A stretch of DNA of 64,000 bases from JAJDAT01 sp964570665 (GCA_964570665.1 CAZMZH010000009.1:1-64000), one strand, 5' to 3'. Shown: positions 17,555-27,435, counted from the stretch's first letter. Translations and numbers: made by a program. The notes: generated from the sequence alone by a model not told the origin.

Positions 17555-18508
17555 ATGGAAATATTTCGCGAAATCTTAAAAGCCGAAAAGCGGATAAAGA
17601 AATATATCCGTAATACCCCTCTGGAATTTTCCCCATATTTAAGCGACCTTTGCGGAGCTAAAGTTTATTTGAAGTTGGAATCGGAACAATTAACCGGCTC
17701 TTTTAAAATCAGAGGCGCTTTTAATAAGTTCTTGGCGTGCAAAAAAAAACTTAGCAGAGGATTTGTCACCGCTTCAACTGGCAATCATGGAAAAGCGGTG
17801 GGTTATGTCTCAAAATTATTAGACATAAAAGGCGTTGTTTTTGTTCCCAAGTCCGTTTCAAAAACAAAACTGAAATCCATACAATATTATGGGATGTGTA
17901 TAGAAAAATATGACGGAGACAGTGGCGAAGTTGAAATACACGCTCGAAGTATTGCCGATAAAAAAGATCTTCCGTTTATTTCTCCTTACAATGATTTACA
18001 TATCGCAGCTGGCCAAGGAACAATTGGATGTGAAATTTTCAATGATTTACCTGATGTGGATGTGGTTTTTACATGTATTGGCGGTGGTGGGTTGATTTCA
18101 GGAATAGCGGGTTATTTAAAAAACAAAAACAATAAAATAAAAATAATCGGTTGTGAACCCAGAAATTCATGCGAAATGTCCGCCTCTGTAAAAGAGGGTA
18201 AACAAGTTTTCGTGAAACATAAGCCAACATTGTCCGATGGTTCCGCTGGTGGCGTTGAGCCAGGTTCAATAACGTTCGATTTTTGTCGAAAATATGTCGA
18301 CCATTATTTACAGGTTTCAGAATTAGAAATAAAGAAAAGTATGCTTTTAATGATAGATAAACATAAAAAAATTATTGAGGGGGCCGCAGGGGTTCCGCTT
18401 GCCGCGTTTTTAAGAAATAAAAAAATGTTTAAAAATAAAAATGTAGTTGTGGTTTTGTCGGGAGCAGGGGTAGGTATTGAAACTATTCAGGAAATTATGA
18501 AGAAATGA
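17555..18508 (+). CDS. PLP-dependent serine/threonine dehydratase (TdcB/EutB-like)
   Basis: The protein is 317 aa, a fold-type II PLP enzyme without a regulatory ACT domain. The PLP lysine is in GSFKIRGA (about residue 51), the cofactor asparagine in TASTGNHGKAVG, and the phosphate-binding loop is GGGGLISG. It should deaminate serine/threonine or a related beta-hydroxy amino acid to a 2-oxo acid. The stop overlaps the start of an ornithine-cyclodeaminase-like gene (ATGA). This pairing is known from ectoine/hydroxyectoine catabolism (EutB with EutC), but the other ectoine genes are absent, so a general amino-acid role remains possible. Confidence 0.88.
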   Translation: MEIFREILKAEKRIKKYIRNTPLEFSPYLSDLCGAKVYLKLESEQLTGSFKIRGAFNKFLACKKKLSRGFVTASTGNHGKAVGYVSKLLDIKGVVFVPKSVSKTKLKSIQYYGMCIEKYDGDSGEVEIHARSIADKKDLPFISPYNDLHIAAGQGTIGCEIFNDLPDVDVVFTCIGGGGLISGIAGYLKNKNNKIKIIGCEPRNSCEMSASVKEGKQVFVKHKPTLSDGSAGGVEPGSITFDFCRKYVDHYLQVSELEIKKSMLLMIDKHKKIIEGAAGVPLAAFLRNKKMFKNKNVVVVLSGAGVGIETIQEIMKK

Positions 18509-19464
18509 AACCGGTAATAATTGAGAAAGAAGAAATCTTAAAGTTGTTAGATTTTAAAGAAATTATTACCGTTATTGAAAAAAGTTTCGCTGACTTTTCT
18601 TTGGGGAAGTCAATAATGCCTCAACCTCAAGATATTGTACTGGAAGAATTTCGAGGCGAGACTCACATCAAAAGCGCTTATGTAAAAGGCAGCGCATCTT
18701 ATTGCGTCAAAATTGCCTCAGGATTTTACGATAATCCAAAATTAGGTTTAAATTCGTCTCAAGGGATGATGATATTGCTTAATTCAGAAACAGGAATGCC
18801 AAAGTGTATTCTTTTAGAAGAGGGCATGTTGACCGATTACAGAACGGCTGCGGCGGGAGCGGTAGCCGCTAAATATTTAGCGAACGCCAATAGCAAAAAC
18901 GTTCTGGTTGTTGGCTCGGGAATACAGGCGCGATTGCAGGTTGAATTTCTAAGGCAAATCTTTCAAATTCGTCAAGTATTCGTTTGGGGAAGAAGTGAAG
19001 AGAATGTTGAAATCTATCGCAAATATTTTTCAAAGCTTGATTTTTTAAACGTGAAACCAATATCAGCGATCGAAGAATGTCAGGAAATTGACATTGTCGT
19101 AACCGCGACGCCTTCAAGATCTCCGTTACTTTCTAAGGTAGAAAAAGGCGTTCATGTAAACGCGATCGGGGCGGACATGCCGGGTAAACAAGAATTGAGC
19201 CCAAAACTTTTAGCCGAAGCTAAAATAGTTACGGACTCAACATCGCAATGCGAAAAAAGCGGGGAATTGCAGCATGCTTTAAGATCCGGCGATCTTATTT
19301 TAAAAGACGTTCATGCGGAACTAGGAGAAATCGTCGCTAAAAGTAAAAAGGGAAGAGAGTACCCAGATGAGATCACAGTTTTTGATTCGACTGGATTAGG
19401 CGTTCAGGACTTGGCGATAGCTAATTACGTCTTCGAAAAGTTTATTAATCAAAATAAAAATTGA
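18505..19464 (+). CDS. Ornithine cyclodeaminase / mu-crystallin family protein (EutC-like)
   Basis: The protein is 319 aa and starts in a 4-bp overlap with the dehydratase gene. The Rossmann motif is VLVVGSGIQARLQVEFL (about 131-147). Family features include TDYRTAAAGAVAAKYLA and HVNAIGADMPGKQEL, with the Asp of the family's catalytic region in GADMPG. These NAD(P)-dependent enzymes act on cyclic or linear imino/amino acids: ornithine to proline, ketimine reduction, or a step in ectoine breakdown. The translational coupling to the PLP dehydratase suggests the two act in sequence. Confidence 0.88.
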   Translation: MKPVIIEKEEILKLLDFKEIITVIEKSFADFSLGKSIMPQPQDIVLEEFRGETHIKSAYVKGSASYCVKIASGFYDNPKLGLNSSQGMMILLNSETGMPKCILLEEGMLTDYRTAAAGAVAAKYLANANSKNVLVVGSGIQARLQVEFLRQIFQIRQVFVWGRSEENVEIYRKYFSKLDFLNVKPISAIEECQEIDIVVTATPSRSPLLSKVEKGVHVNAIGADMPGKQELSPKLLAEAKIVTDSTSQCEKSGELQHALRSGDLILKDVHAELGEIVAKSKKGREYPDEITVFDSTGLGVQDLAIANYVFEKFINQNKN

Positions 19465-19485
19465 AGACCTAAGTTTATTAGCTCT

Positions 19486-19884
19486 TTATGCTTTTTTCTT
19501 AGGAGAAAACTTGTCGACGTAATATTTGGCGACGTCCTTAAAAGAGACGATACCAACAATTCTTTTTTTCTCAGTCACAGCTATATGGCGGGTATTTTTT
19601 CTATGCATTTCTAAGAATGCAAATATCATCGATTTGTTTGCGTCTATAGTATAAACGGGACTGGACATCGCGGCGCCAACTGTAAATTCATGTGGATGAA
19701 ATTTTTGAGCGACCACTTTCTTTAGTAGATCGGTCGCGGTGAAAACGCCGACATAGTCAATTCCTTCCTTAACTAAGATCGAACTCGCCTTTTTTTCAAC
19801 CATCAATTCGCAGGCGGCCAATACAGTTGTTTCAGGGTCAACTGTCACAAAAGATTTCACCATAAAATCATTTACTTTTTCCAT
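19486..19884 (-). CDS. Tandem CBS-domain protein (second copy)
   Basis: From the ATG at 19884, preceded at good spacing by GGAGAAATTG, the protein is 132 aa; an ATG four codons upstream is the alternative. Two CBS repeats are seen: FMVKSFVTVDPETTVLAACELM with SSILV and GVFTATDLL, then AAMSSPVYTIDANKSM with RHIAV and GIVSFKDV. It resembles the CBS protein at 8.3 kb in length, linker and motifs, so the two are paralogues. A nucleotide-sensing regulatory role is the family expectation. Confidence 0.82.
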   Translation of the reverse strand: MEKVNDFMVKSFVTVDPETTVLAACELMVEKKASSILVKEGIDYVGVFTATDLLKKVVAQKFHPHEFTVGAAMSSPVYTIDANKSMIFAFLEMHRKNTRHIAVTEKKRIVGIVSFKDVAKYYVDKFSPKKKA

Positions 19885-20305
19885 CAATTTCTCCATTCAT
19901 CGGGAAATAAACTCCCCGAATTTCAACATGTTTTGATGTTTAAATTGTAACCTATTTACTTTGATTTTTTATAGTTCTATCAAAATTTTTTAAACTTTTC
20001 TAGCGTTTCGTTTCGCCAATGGAACTCATTGATTTTAAATTAATTAAGCGGCTTTTGTTTTATCGATTTAATGAAAAACGATAATTTTAGTAAACTCAAC
20101 GCTTTTAAAATAAATGGCGGCTCAAAAACAAACCAAGAAAATTCTGGCTTTTGACAATTTCTTTAACTCGTTATTTTCTAGAAAATAGTTCTTAACAACT
20201 TTACGGAAAAATTCAGAGATAGTTGATCTATTTTTTGAAGGAGTTACAATTTAATTTCGAAATGAAATTAATAGAAGGCTAAAAAACCATATGTTGGTTT
20301 AATTT
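19885..20305. other. Intergenic region, no gene seen
   Basis: About 420 bp between divergent genes. It contains a strong GAAGGAG near 20238 followed by only a six-codon frame (MKLIEG), and no clear hairpin. Promoters for both flanking genes presumably lie here, but none is distinct enough to call. Confidence 0.4.
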
Positions 20306-20503
20306 ATGGGTAATAGCAAAAATAAAGAATCTAACGTTATTAAATATGGGCTGTCAGATAAGCCAGAGGAAGGATATCGCTTTAATCGTGGTCGTTGGAT
20401 CCATCCTATTTTGAAAATAATTATAGGAGTTCTTCTTTATAAAGTATTTTCGGATGGAGCTCCATACCTCAAAACTTTTATAAAAAACCTTTCACAGCAA
20501 TAA
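20306..20503 (+). CDS. Small membrane protein, hypothetical
   Basis: The protein is 65 aa with a polar N-terminal half and one hydrophobic segment (about 36-50, ILKIIIGVLLYKVF). No ribosome site is obvious before the ATG. Its 3' end overlaps the convergent 66-aa gene by 12 bp. No family recognised. Confidence 0.5.
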   Translation: MGNSKNKESNVIKYGLSDKPEEGYRFNRGRWIHPILKIIIGVLLYKVFSDGAPYLKTFIKNLSQQ

Positions 20504-20692
20504 ATCGGTAATGCTTTTCGCATCTTTCAGGGACAATAATTTTTTGTATATTGTTTCCGCGTCCTTTTTATCGAAATGCCCCGGTTCGCTGTATTCTCCA
20601 AAATAAAAATCAATTCGGCTGTTATTTACTAAGGAAAAGTGCGTGACTTTATCAAAATCGATGGTTACATTGTGGCCTATTTGTAAATACAT
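20492..20692 (-). CDS. Small hypothetical protein
   Basis: The protein is 66 aa with a good ribosome site (AGGAGATAAAT before ATG). The sequence looks like a small beta-plus-helix domain (MYLQIGHNVTIDFDKV, then FDKKDAETIYKKLLSL). Convergent and 12 bp overlapping with the 65-aa gene. No family recognised. Confidence 0.6.
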   Translation of the reverse strand: MYLQIGHNVTIDFDKVTHFSLVNNSRIDFYFGEYSEPGHFDKKDAETIYKKLLSLKDAKSITDLLL

Positions 20693-20905
20693 ATTTATCT
20701 CCTGAAATTACTGAAAAGTCGTTTAGTTATTTTCCTAATTAAAATTATAAACCGCCTGACCCTTTTAAAAAAGAAACCGATAGTTATTAAAAAAAATAAG
20801 GTTTTTTTTAGAAAGACCTCAGGTAATTCAAAGTTGTTAAGAACCTACTTCTAGAAGGTGGAGAACTAGGCAATAGCAATTTGGAGAAAACTTTAATGAT
20901 TGATT

Positions 20906-21697
20906 TTAATTTTTAAAAATTCTATCAAAAAACCTTTGCATAGCCTTCCAGGAACGATCGTCGGCTTCTTTGTTATATTTTAAATTTGGGATGTTAAACT
21001 TTTTCCCTATTTCGTCCGCTTTAGGATTTGTATAGCTATGCGCAACTTCGGAAAAACTTATGTAAGTAAAATCTGCGTTTGCTTGATACATTTCTTTTGT
21101 GAAAGACGCCACCGCTTCCGGTTTGATAAATGCATCGCTGGAACCATTTGCAACCAATATAGAAGCGGTTATTTTTTTCTTAGAAGCGGCTGGTTCCAAG
21201 GCTAACGCGCCATGGAAAGCCACAACGCCATCCAAATCGGAACCTCTTTGAGCCATCCGTAAAGACACTGCCCCGCCAAAACAATAACCGATGGAAGCCA
21301 TCCGGCTTGAATCCACCGTTTTATGAGATTGTAAAATCTCCTTTGCTTTTTCAAATCGAGCGCTAGCCGAATCAAAATCCTTGAAAGCGGCTTGCATAAA
21401 CTTAGAAGCGTCAGAAGGATGTTCCGCCAGTTTTCCGTCTCCATACATATCGATAGCAAAAGCGGTATAGCCAAGCTCCGCTAGTTTTCTCGCCCGACTT
21501 CGAGCGTATTCGTTATGCCCCCACCACTCATGGACCACAAGAATTCCCGGTCGTTTTTTTGAAATTGCGTCGTCATAAGCTAAATAGCCTTTTAAATTGG
21601 CGTTGCCAACGGCGTATTTGATCTCTTGAGTTTTGATTTCAGCTTGAGCGATTGCCGTAAGGCTAAGCATAAAAATAACAGAGAAGAATGTCTTCAT
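20906..21697 (-). CDS. Exported dienelactone hydrolase family protein
   Basis: The protein is 263 aa with a signal peptide (about 1-19, ending IAQA). The alpha/beta-hydrolase core has VVHEWWGHNEYARSRARKL, the nucleophile Cys139 in GYCFGG, Asp188 (NGSSDAF) and His220 (VAHSY), giving the Cys-Asp-His triad of the dienelactone hydrolase family. The natural substrate is not predictable; many exported members are general carboxylesterases. It is a single-gene unit between two small unrelated genes. Confidence 0.9.
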   Translation of the reverse strand: MKTFFSVIFMLSLTAIAQAEIKTQEIKYAVGNANLKGYLAYDDAISKKRPGILVVHEWWGHNEYARSRARKLAELGYTAFAIDMYGDGKLAEHPSDASKFMQAAFKDFDSASARFEKAKEILQSHKTVDSSRMASIGYCFGGAVSLRMAQRGSDLDGVVAFHGALALEPAASKKKITASILVANGSSDAFIKPEAVASFTKEMYQANADFTYISFSEVAHSYTNPKADEIGKKFNIPNLKYNKEADDRSWKAMQRFFDRIFKN

Positions 21698-21874
21698 GCT
21701 AAAGATTCCTTGTGAAAGAGTTGAAAGTTTTGGCGGTCGTTTTTATTTTTAATTATTTTAGATTTTTTAAATCTCTATTGAGATAGAAAGAAAACGGAAT
21801 TCTAACCTTTCGCTAAGCGTTTTCTATTAATTGTAACCGATACTACATCAAAAGAATTTTAAAGGAGAATTCGA

Positions 21875-22114
21875 ATGATGTATTATCGTCAGTTTCCCAG
21901 CGATTGCCCAGATTATATTCTCAAAGATTGGTCGGAAAGAATCAAAAGCATAGAGAATTTCGACGAGCTATTAGATGTGTCGGTAAAACTCAATAAAGAG
22001 CTTGAGGCTTTCCCAGTTAATGTCATCGGCGATTTGCAGTTAAAATTTAAAAAGAAAGCGATTCAAATTAAGGCTTGTTTAAACGATAACCTGGAATATG
22101 CCGAAATCATTTAA
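21875..22114 (+). CDS. Small hypothetical protein
   Basis: The protein is 79 aa with AAAGGAG upstream of the ATG. It is mostly helical and charged and shows no signal peptide or known motif. A possible second ATG lies one codon inside. No family recognised. Confidence 0.6.
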   Translation: MMYYRQFPSDCPDYILKDWSERIKSIENFDELLDVSVKLNKELEAFPVNVIGDLQLKFKKKAIQIKACLNDNLEYAEII

Positions 22115-22162
22115 GCGATGATTTTTTAGTTGTACCGACAATAAAACAGCTAAAGAGGAAGA

Positions 22163-23341
22163 TTATTTTTCATTTTTGGCCATTAATAGATCCACCGAAA
22201 AACAACTTCCCTTGCCTAGGTCGCTTTCTATTTTGATAGAACCCTTCATCCGTTCAATGAAACTTCTCGCTACGGATAAACCAATTCCTAATCCGCTTTC
22301 TTGCGGAAAACCGTCGTCATACTGATTAAAGGGTTTAAAAATGGTTTCAAAATCGTCTATGGAAATGCCAATTCCTGTATCGATAATATTAACTCTTACA
22401 ACGTTGTTTTCTTTTATTTCATGATTTATTGTCACTTTTCCGCCGGGTTTATTGAATTTAATGGCGTTTAAAATTAAATTGAAAAATGTTTGTTTGAGAC
22501 GTTCGGAATTTCCATATACTAAAATAGTTTTATCCTCAAAACCTGATTTTATCATTTGGATCTCTTTTTCAGCGGCCAATGGGAGCAGCAGATTAATCGT
22601 TTCCTCTAGCGGTGAAATTAGATCGCAGTTATTTAATGCAAAATTTAACTGATTCGACTCAACCTCGGATAAGCCTAATACGTTATTTAGGAAGGAAAGT
22701 AGATGATCGCCCGATTTTCGAATAAACTCTACATATGATTTTTGGGTTTTCGTCAATTCTGGAGTGCGATTTAGTAAATCGGAAAAGCCGATTACGGCAT
22801 TCATTGGAGTGCGAAACTCATGACTCATTCGAGATAAAAAATCTGATTTATTTTGATTACTTTTTTGAGCTTCTTCGCGTTTTATATTGGCTTCTTTAAG
22901 GTCGAAAATGAGTTTTTTGTCTCTTTTTCTAAGGGCTGACAGTTCGAGGTGAGTTTTTACCCGAGCAAATAATTCCTCATCATTAAAAGGTTTGACAATG
23001 TAGTCTACTCCTCCCACCCTAAAGCCTTTAAGGATATCGTCTTGTTCGTCCAATGCTGTCAAAAAAAGAACTGGGATGTCTTTTGTCATTTTTTCTAATT
23101 TCAACTGTTTACAAACTTCGAAGCCATTTACCACTGGCATCATGATGTCTAGAAGAATCAAGTCGGGAACAAAAGCCTTAGCAATTTCTTTTGCAGACTC
23201 CCCTCCAAGCGATACCCCAATTTTATAGCCCTGTGTTTCTAAATTTTCTTTTAAAGCGTCTAAATTTACCCGAACGTCGTCAACGACCAGGATTTTTGAA
23301 TTCGATAAATCGATGCTTGAGATGTCGTCTGAGCAGGACAT
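22163..23341 (-). CDS. Receiver-histidine kinase hybrid, cytoplasmic
   Basis: The protein is 392 aa with an N-terminal receiver (about 14-132; ILVVDD and phospho-acceptor Asp in LILLDIMMPVVNG, Lys in IVKPF). A short coiled coil (about 135-165) follows, then HisKA with FLSRMSHEFRTPMNAVIGFSD (His near 173), and HATPase_c with NLILNAIKFNKPGG, DTGIGIS and GLGIGLSVARSF. There is no membrane segment, so it reads an intracellular phosphorelay signal through its receiver. No partner regulator is adjacent. Confidence 0.9.
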   Translation of the reverse strand: MSCSDDISSIDLSNSKILVVDDVRVNLDALKENLETQGYKIGVSLGGESAKEIAKAFVPDLILLDIMMPVVNGFEVCKQLKLEKMTKDIPVLFLTALDEQDDILKGFRVGGVDYIVKPFNDEELFARVKTHLELSALRKRDKKLIFDLKEANIKREEAQKSNQNKSDFLSRMSHEFRTPMNAVIGFSDLLNRTPELTKTQKSYVEFIRKSGDHLLSFLNNVLGLSEVESNQLNFALNNCDLISPLEETINLLLPLAAEKEIQMIKSGFEDKTILVYGNSERLKQTFFNLILNAIKFNKPGGKVTINHEIKENNVVRVNIIDTGIGISIDDFETIFKPFNQYDDGFPQESGLGIGLSVARSFIERMKGSIKIESDLGKGSCFSVDLLMAKNEK

Positions 23342-23688
23342 AATATGGAACCCTAGATTGTTTAATTTTTATGATTTTATAGGTTTTAACTCTCTGCGGC
23401 AAAAAATAAAACCAAACATCTATATATGCATTTTACTTGGCCTGTTTTTTCAATTGCTTATAAGAACAACCGGCCGTGGCAATGATGGCAGATAACTTTG
23501 TTGAAACTTGATGAAGATGTCGTTCAAAGCCATTTCGGGTTTAGTAGGGTTTAATTTTATCTTTGTAATAGGGTATTATTTTTCCAGGCTTAAAAGCTTT
23601 TATCAGGTTGGCAATAATTTTGAAGAAACGGTTTCATAACTAATGCTCCGCTGAATAAACGTCTCTGTTCGTTTGCATCTAGCTTTAT
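23342..23688. other. Intergenic region, nothing recognised
   Basis: About 350 bp upstream of the hybrid kinase gene and downstream of the methyltransferase gene. No convincing frame, hairpin or repeat was found. Confidence 0.4.
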
Positions 23689-24390
23689 TTAAAAAGCGTT
23701 GTCATAAGGAGCTTTTTGGAGAATTAAAAAGTTTTTATTATTATTCCAAACGATTCTTAATTGGTAATGGTCCGCTATCCACTCAAAGGTTTGGTCTGAA
23801 TAAAAAACGATGTGAGTCGGATCTCTTTGGTAGTACCAAGTCTTAAATTTATCTTTAGAAATAGATTGATTTTTAAATGAATAGAATTGGGTCATAATGG
23901 CTAGATAGCCCGATGGCGATATTAAAGAAGTTAAACGATCAAGTTCTTTAGCCGGATTTTTGAAATGTTCAAATGTTTCGGTTGAAATGATTAAATCATA
24001 ACTTTGTCGAAGATCGACCTCATGAAAAAAGTTTTCATCATAGATGTCCGCCTCATATCCATGTCTTTCCAAAAGCGTTTTCAAAACAGGTTCATAACCG
24101 CAACCGTAATCTAGAATCAAGCGAACGTTTTTGCAGCAGTCGTTAATTTGCCGAATGGCGTTTTCAAACATAGCGACGTATCCCTCGTTTTCTATACTAT
24201 TTTCATGCTCAAGATATCGATCCTTTTCTTCTTGATTGGAAATGAAGAAGTTAGAGGGCACAAAAATCATTCCGCAACATGGGCACAAATAATACTCTCG
24301 GTTTTCTCCCTCTTGAAAAAAGTTTGCAGGAGAAAAGCATAGTGGGCAGTTATTGGAATTTGGATTTTGTAGATCTTTTTTACTCTTCAC
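23689..24390 (-). CDS. SAM-dependent methyltransferase with N-terminal zinc ribbon
   Basis: The protein is 233 aa. The first 45 residues carry CPLC and CPCC pairs that should bind zinc. From about 100 it is a class I methyltransferase: SAM motif I is ILDYGCGYEP, and YDLIISTETFEHFKNP is the post-II region typical of methyltransferase type 11/12 proteins. Zinc-ribbon plus methyltransferase proteins of this build often modify sugars or small metabolites. The substrate is unknown and there is no operon partner. Confidence 0.85.
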   Translation of the reverse strand: MKSKKDLQNPNSNNCPLCFSPANFFQEGENREYYLCPCCGMIFVPSNFFISNQEEKDRYLEHENSIENEGYVAMFENAIRQINDCCKNVRLILDYGCGYEPVLKTLLERHGYEADIYDENFFHEVDLRQSYDLIISTETFEHFKNPAKELDRLTSLISPSGYLAIMTQFYSFKNQSISKDKFKTWYYQRDPTHIVFYSDQTFEWIADHYQLRIVWNNNKNFLILQKAPYDNAF

Positions 24391-24509
24391 CGGTAGATTT
24401 TTCTTCTTAATTAGCGTGCAATTGTGATATGAGAATCATAATGCGCGATAATTTTCATTTTTCAAATTTATATTTTTGAAATTGTTGAAGATTTTTATAG
24501 GTTATTAAA

Positions 24510-25526
24510 TTGAAATATACAGCTTCAGATACAGACGAGCGTCTTCTTACGGTTCAAAGGGATTTGAATGAAGAGAGACAATTTCTTACTAGTTCCTTTG
24601 TGCGATTTTTGTTGTTTCCATTAGCGCAAGACCTTCATAACGCTGGTAGGTTTGATGAAGGACTTGAGATTTTGGATAAAGCGTTAGATCGGCAATGGAC
24701 CCAAAGCGATTTTCTATTGCGCCAAGAAACGCTTGGTTTAAAGGGGCAGGCATTACTGGAATTGGGAAGATTGAGAGAATCTCAGGTTGTTTTCGAACAA
24801 GTTTTAGCGGATCTGGAACAAGGAGCAAATTTAAATCATGTATTGATTTCGTCGGTAATGAATAATTTGGCCTTGGTTTACGACAAATTGGAAGCGTTTG
24901 ATCAGTCGGAACCTTTATATTATCTTGCGCTTGAAAGGCACAAAAGAAACTTAGGTCCAGAGCACCCAGAAGTGGCAACGGCTTTAAATAATTTAGCAGT
25001 TTCTTTTATGGTTCAAGATAGGTTGGAAGAAGCAAGACCTTTATACAATAAGGCGTTAGAAATAAGGACAAAAGTTTTTGGAGAAGAGCATCCAGATGTA
25101 GCTTTTAGTCTAAATAATTTGGCCATTCTTCATCGTCGTCATAAAGAATACGATAAAGCTGAAAAATGTTTTCAGCAGGCTTTAAATATCAGGATATTGG
25201 TTTACGGGAGAAACCATCCAGATGTAGCGCAAAGCTTGAATAATTTGGCGGTTTTATTTATCAAACAAAGGCGTTTTGAAGAGGCCGAACCTTTACATCA
25301 AGAAGCCCTAGAAATTAAAAAACATTTTTTTGGGAATAATCACCCCGCTATTGCCGCCACGCTCAATAACCTCGCCGTTCTTTATGTTAAACGCGGGTTA
25401 ATTAAGAAAGCGATTCCTCTGATTGAAACCTCGTTAGGTATTTTGGAGGGGGCATTGGGGGCTGAACACAGAAAAACCAAGAATGTCAAAATAAAATTAG
25501 AAAGCTTAAGGCTAAAAATTAACTGA
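24510..25526 (+). CDS. Kinesin-light-chain-type TPR protein
   Basis: The protein is 338 aa from a TTG start. Residues about 40-335 consist of TPR units of 42 residues of the kinesin light chain type, recognisable by repeated GxxHPxVAxxLNNLA (for example GEEHPDVAFSLNNLAIL and GRNHPDVAQSLNNLAVL), about seven in all. It has no signal peptide and should be a cytoplasmic protein-interaction scaffold. The ribosome site is weak. Confidence 0.85.
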   Translation: MKYTASDTDERLLTVQRDLNEERQFLTSSFVRFLLFPLAQDLHNAGRFDEGLEILDKALDRQWTQSDFLLRQETLGLKGQALLELGRLRESQVVFEQVLADLEQGANLNHVLISSVMNNLALVYDKLEAFDQSEPLYYLALERHKRNLGPEHPEVATALNNLAVSFMVQDRLEEARPLYNKALEIRTKVFGEEHPDVAFSLNNLAILHRRHKEYDKAEKCFQQALNIRILVYGRNHPDVAQSLNNLAVLFIKQRRFEEAEPLHQEALEIKKHFFGNNHPAIAATLNNLAVLYVKRGLIKKAIPLIETSLGILEGALGAEHRKTKNVKIKLESLRLKIN

Positions 25527-25676
25527 TAGTTGGCAGTTTTATGGTCTGTAGTGAAAACCGCTATAGACAAAAATGACGGTTTCATATATTTTATTTTGAA
25601 TTTTAAAACTGGTTAAATGAGTTCAGGCAGCCAATTTGAATTATCTACGATTTTTAAAGTTAACTGAAATTTGACG

Positions 25677-26072
25677 ATGGAAGGGAACGCAACGAAAAAG
25701 TACTCCGTATTGGTAATTGAAGACGATCCAGCGTCAAGGATTCTCATTGTTGAATTATTGCAAGCGATGGGTATTGACGATGTTGTCGAATCTGGCGATG
25801 GCAAAGACGCGCTTCTCAAACTTTATTGGAACGAGGTGGATTTGGTCATTTCCGATTGGCGGATGCCAGAAATGAATGGGCTTGAGTTTTATAAAAAAGC
25901 CAAAGAAGAAGGACTAATAGAAAACACCCCTTTTTTGATGGTTTCCGCTGAAAATGAAAAAATAAAAGTTATTGAAGCGGGTAAAGAAGGAATTCGCGAT
26001 TATATTGTTAAACCCATCGATTTGTTGTTAATGCAAAAAAAAATTCAAAAGCTTTTAAATATGCCCGATTAA
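25677..26072 (+). CDS. Single-domain response regulator (CheY-like)
   Basis: The protein is 131 aa from the ATG at 25677 (an in-frame TTG lies two codons upstream). The receiver covers nearly the whole protein: VIEDD, phospho-acceptor Asp in LVISDWRMPEMNG, Ser in MVSAENE and Lys in YIVKPI. It resembles chemotaxis CheY in motifs but has no chemotaxis genes beside it. Confidence 0.88.
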   Translation: MEGNATKKYSVLVIEDDPASRILIVELLQAMGIDDVVESGDGKDALLKLYWNEVDLVISDWRMPEMNGLEFYKKAKEEGLIENTPFLMVSAENEKIKVIEAGKEGIRDYIVKPIDLLLMQKKIQKLLNMPD

Positions 26073-26184
26073 AATTAATTTTGAAAACCCCTCCAATACG
26101 CTTTATCTATTATTTCCTCTTTCCTACGTCGTATCCCAAAAAATTAATCTGGGATTTTGCCATCTAAAAAATGAGACGTTTGAT

Positions 26185-27252
26185 TCACTCAGGTGGGTTG
26201 AGAGGGTGTGAAAGGTGAATTGTCGAAGTTGGATAGGCCGTTTCAGCGCCTTCGTCCGATATTATTTTTAATATTTTGAGAAGGACATCCTGTTTGACTT
26301 CATGAAAGTATACCCAATTAGTTGTCTTCGTAAATGTGTAGATAAAAAAGTCAAGAGAAGATGGAGCAAAGGCGACCAGGTTCACAATCAAAGTTTTCTG
26401 AGTATCGATTTCCGGGTGATTCATGAGCATTTCTTTTACTCTTTTAATAATTTTTTCTACTTTGTGAGCGTCTTCATAACGGAGACCAATAGTTTCATAA
26501 ATTCGCCGGTTCAACATTCTTTGCGGGTTTTCTAAAGCGATGTTGGCAAACACCCCATTAGGCACATAGAGCGGTCTTTTATCAAAAGTTCTAATCCGGG
26601 TCAGGCGCCAACCTATGTGTTCAACGGTTCCCTCTATTTTTTTGTCGGGCGACCGAATCCAATCCCCTACGATAAAAGGTCTATCTAGATAAATCATTAA
26701 ACCGCCAAAAAAATTTGCCAGGAGATCCTTGGCGGCGAAACCGATAGCGATTCCACCGATACCTCCAAAAGCTAAAACTCCTGAAATACTGAAACCCAAA
26801 GTTTGCATAACTACCAGGATAGCGGTGATGATTATGGAAACCCTGACCAACTTGGATAAGGCGTCGACAGATGTTTGGTCGACTTTATCATTTTGTTTCA
26901 GGATAGATTGTTCGACACGGTTGATGAGTCTAATCAGGAACCAGGCGAAAGCTGCGATGATAGAAGTATTGCGTATTGGACCAACGGCTTCGAAAATTAT
27001 CGCCTTGGTAGAACCTTGAACGATTTCTGCGGCAAAGGATATTCCCGTCACCCAAATGATGAGACTGAGCGGTTTACGCATCGCCTCGACTATTGAGTCG
27101 TCCCATTTGTTTTTTGTCATTTCAAGACGTGGGAGTAATCGCTTTAAAGTTTTTCTTTGGATGTAGTCGGCAATGAGGGCAGTCAAGATAACGATGAAGG
27201 CCTGTAAAATATAGGAGTTATTTTGCGTCAAAAAGCTATAAATTTCTTTCAT
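26185..27252 (-). CDS. MscS family mechanosensitive channel
   Basis: The protein is 355 aa. About four membrane helices lie in residues 15-165, ending in the Gly/Ala-rich pore helix (VLAFGGIGGIAIGFAAKDLLANFFGG). The MscS beta domain follows (VGDWIRSPDKKIEGTVEHIGWRLTRIRTFD and VPNGVFANIALEN) and then a cytoplasmic alpha/beta region. It opens under membrane tension to release solutes in osmotic downshift. It belongs to the larger YnaI-like type, with extra N-terminal helices relative to E. coli MscS (286 aa). Single-gene unit. Confidence 0.92.
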   Translation of the reverse strand: MKEIYSFLTQNNSYILQAFIVILTALIADYIQRKTLKRLLPRLEMTKNKWDDSIVEAMRKPLSLIIWVTGISFAAEIVQGSTKAIIFEAVGPIRNTSIIAAFAWFLIRLINRVEQSILKQNDKVDQTSVDALSKLVRVSIIITAILVVMQTLGFSISGVLAFGGIGGIAIGFAAKDLLANFFGGLMIYLDRPFIVGDWIRSPDKKIEGTVEHIGWRLTRIRTFDKRPLYVPNGVFANIALENPQRMLNRRIYETIGLRYEDAHKVEKIIKRVKEMLMNHPEIDTQKTLIVNLVAFAPSSLDFFIYTFTKTTNWVYFHEVKQDVLLKILKIISDEGAETAYPTSTIHLSHPLNPPE

Positions 27253-27435
27253 AGGAATTTCTTAAGATTCAAAAGAATGACCAATTGAATGGACAATGTC
27301 ATTGACTGGTTTTTAAAATAAGCTCAAATTTATTTTACCGTTATTCATAATTTGAACCTATTATAAATAAATCCTTTAACTTGATTTTATCGTTTAAATG
27401 AAATAACGAAAGCTCTTTAATAATTGGGTGGATTG

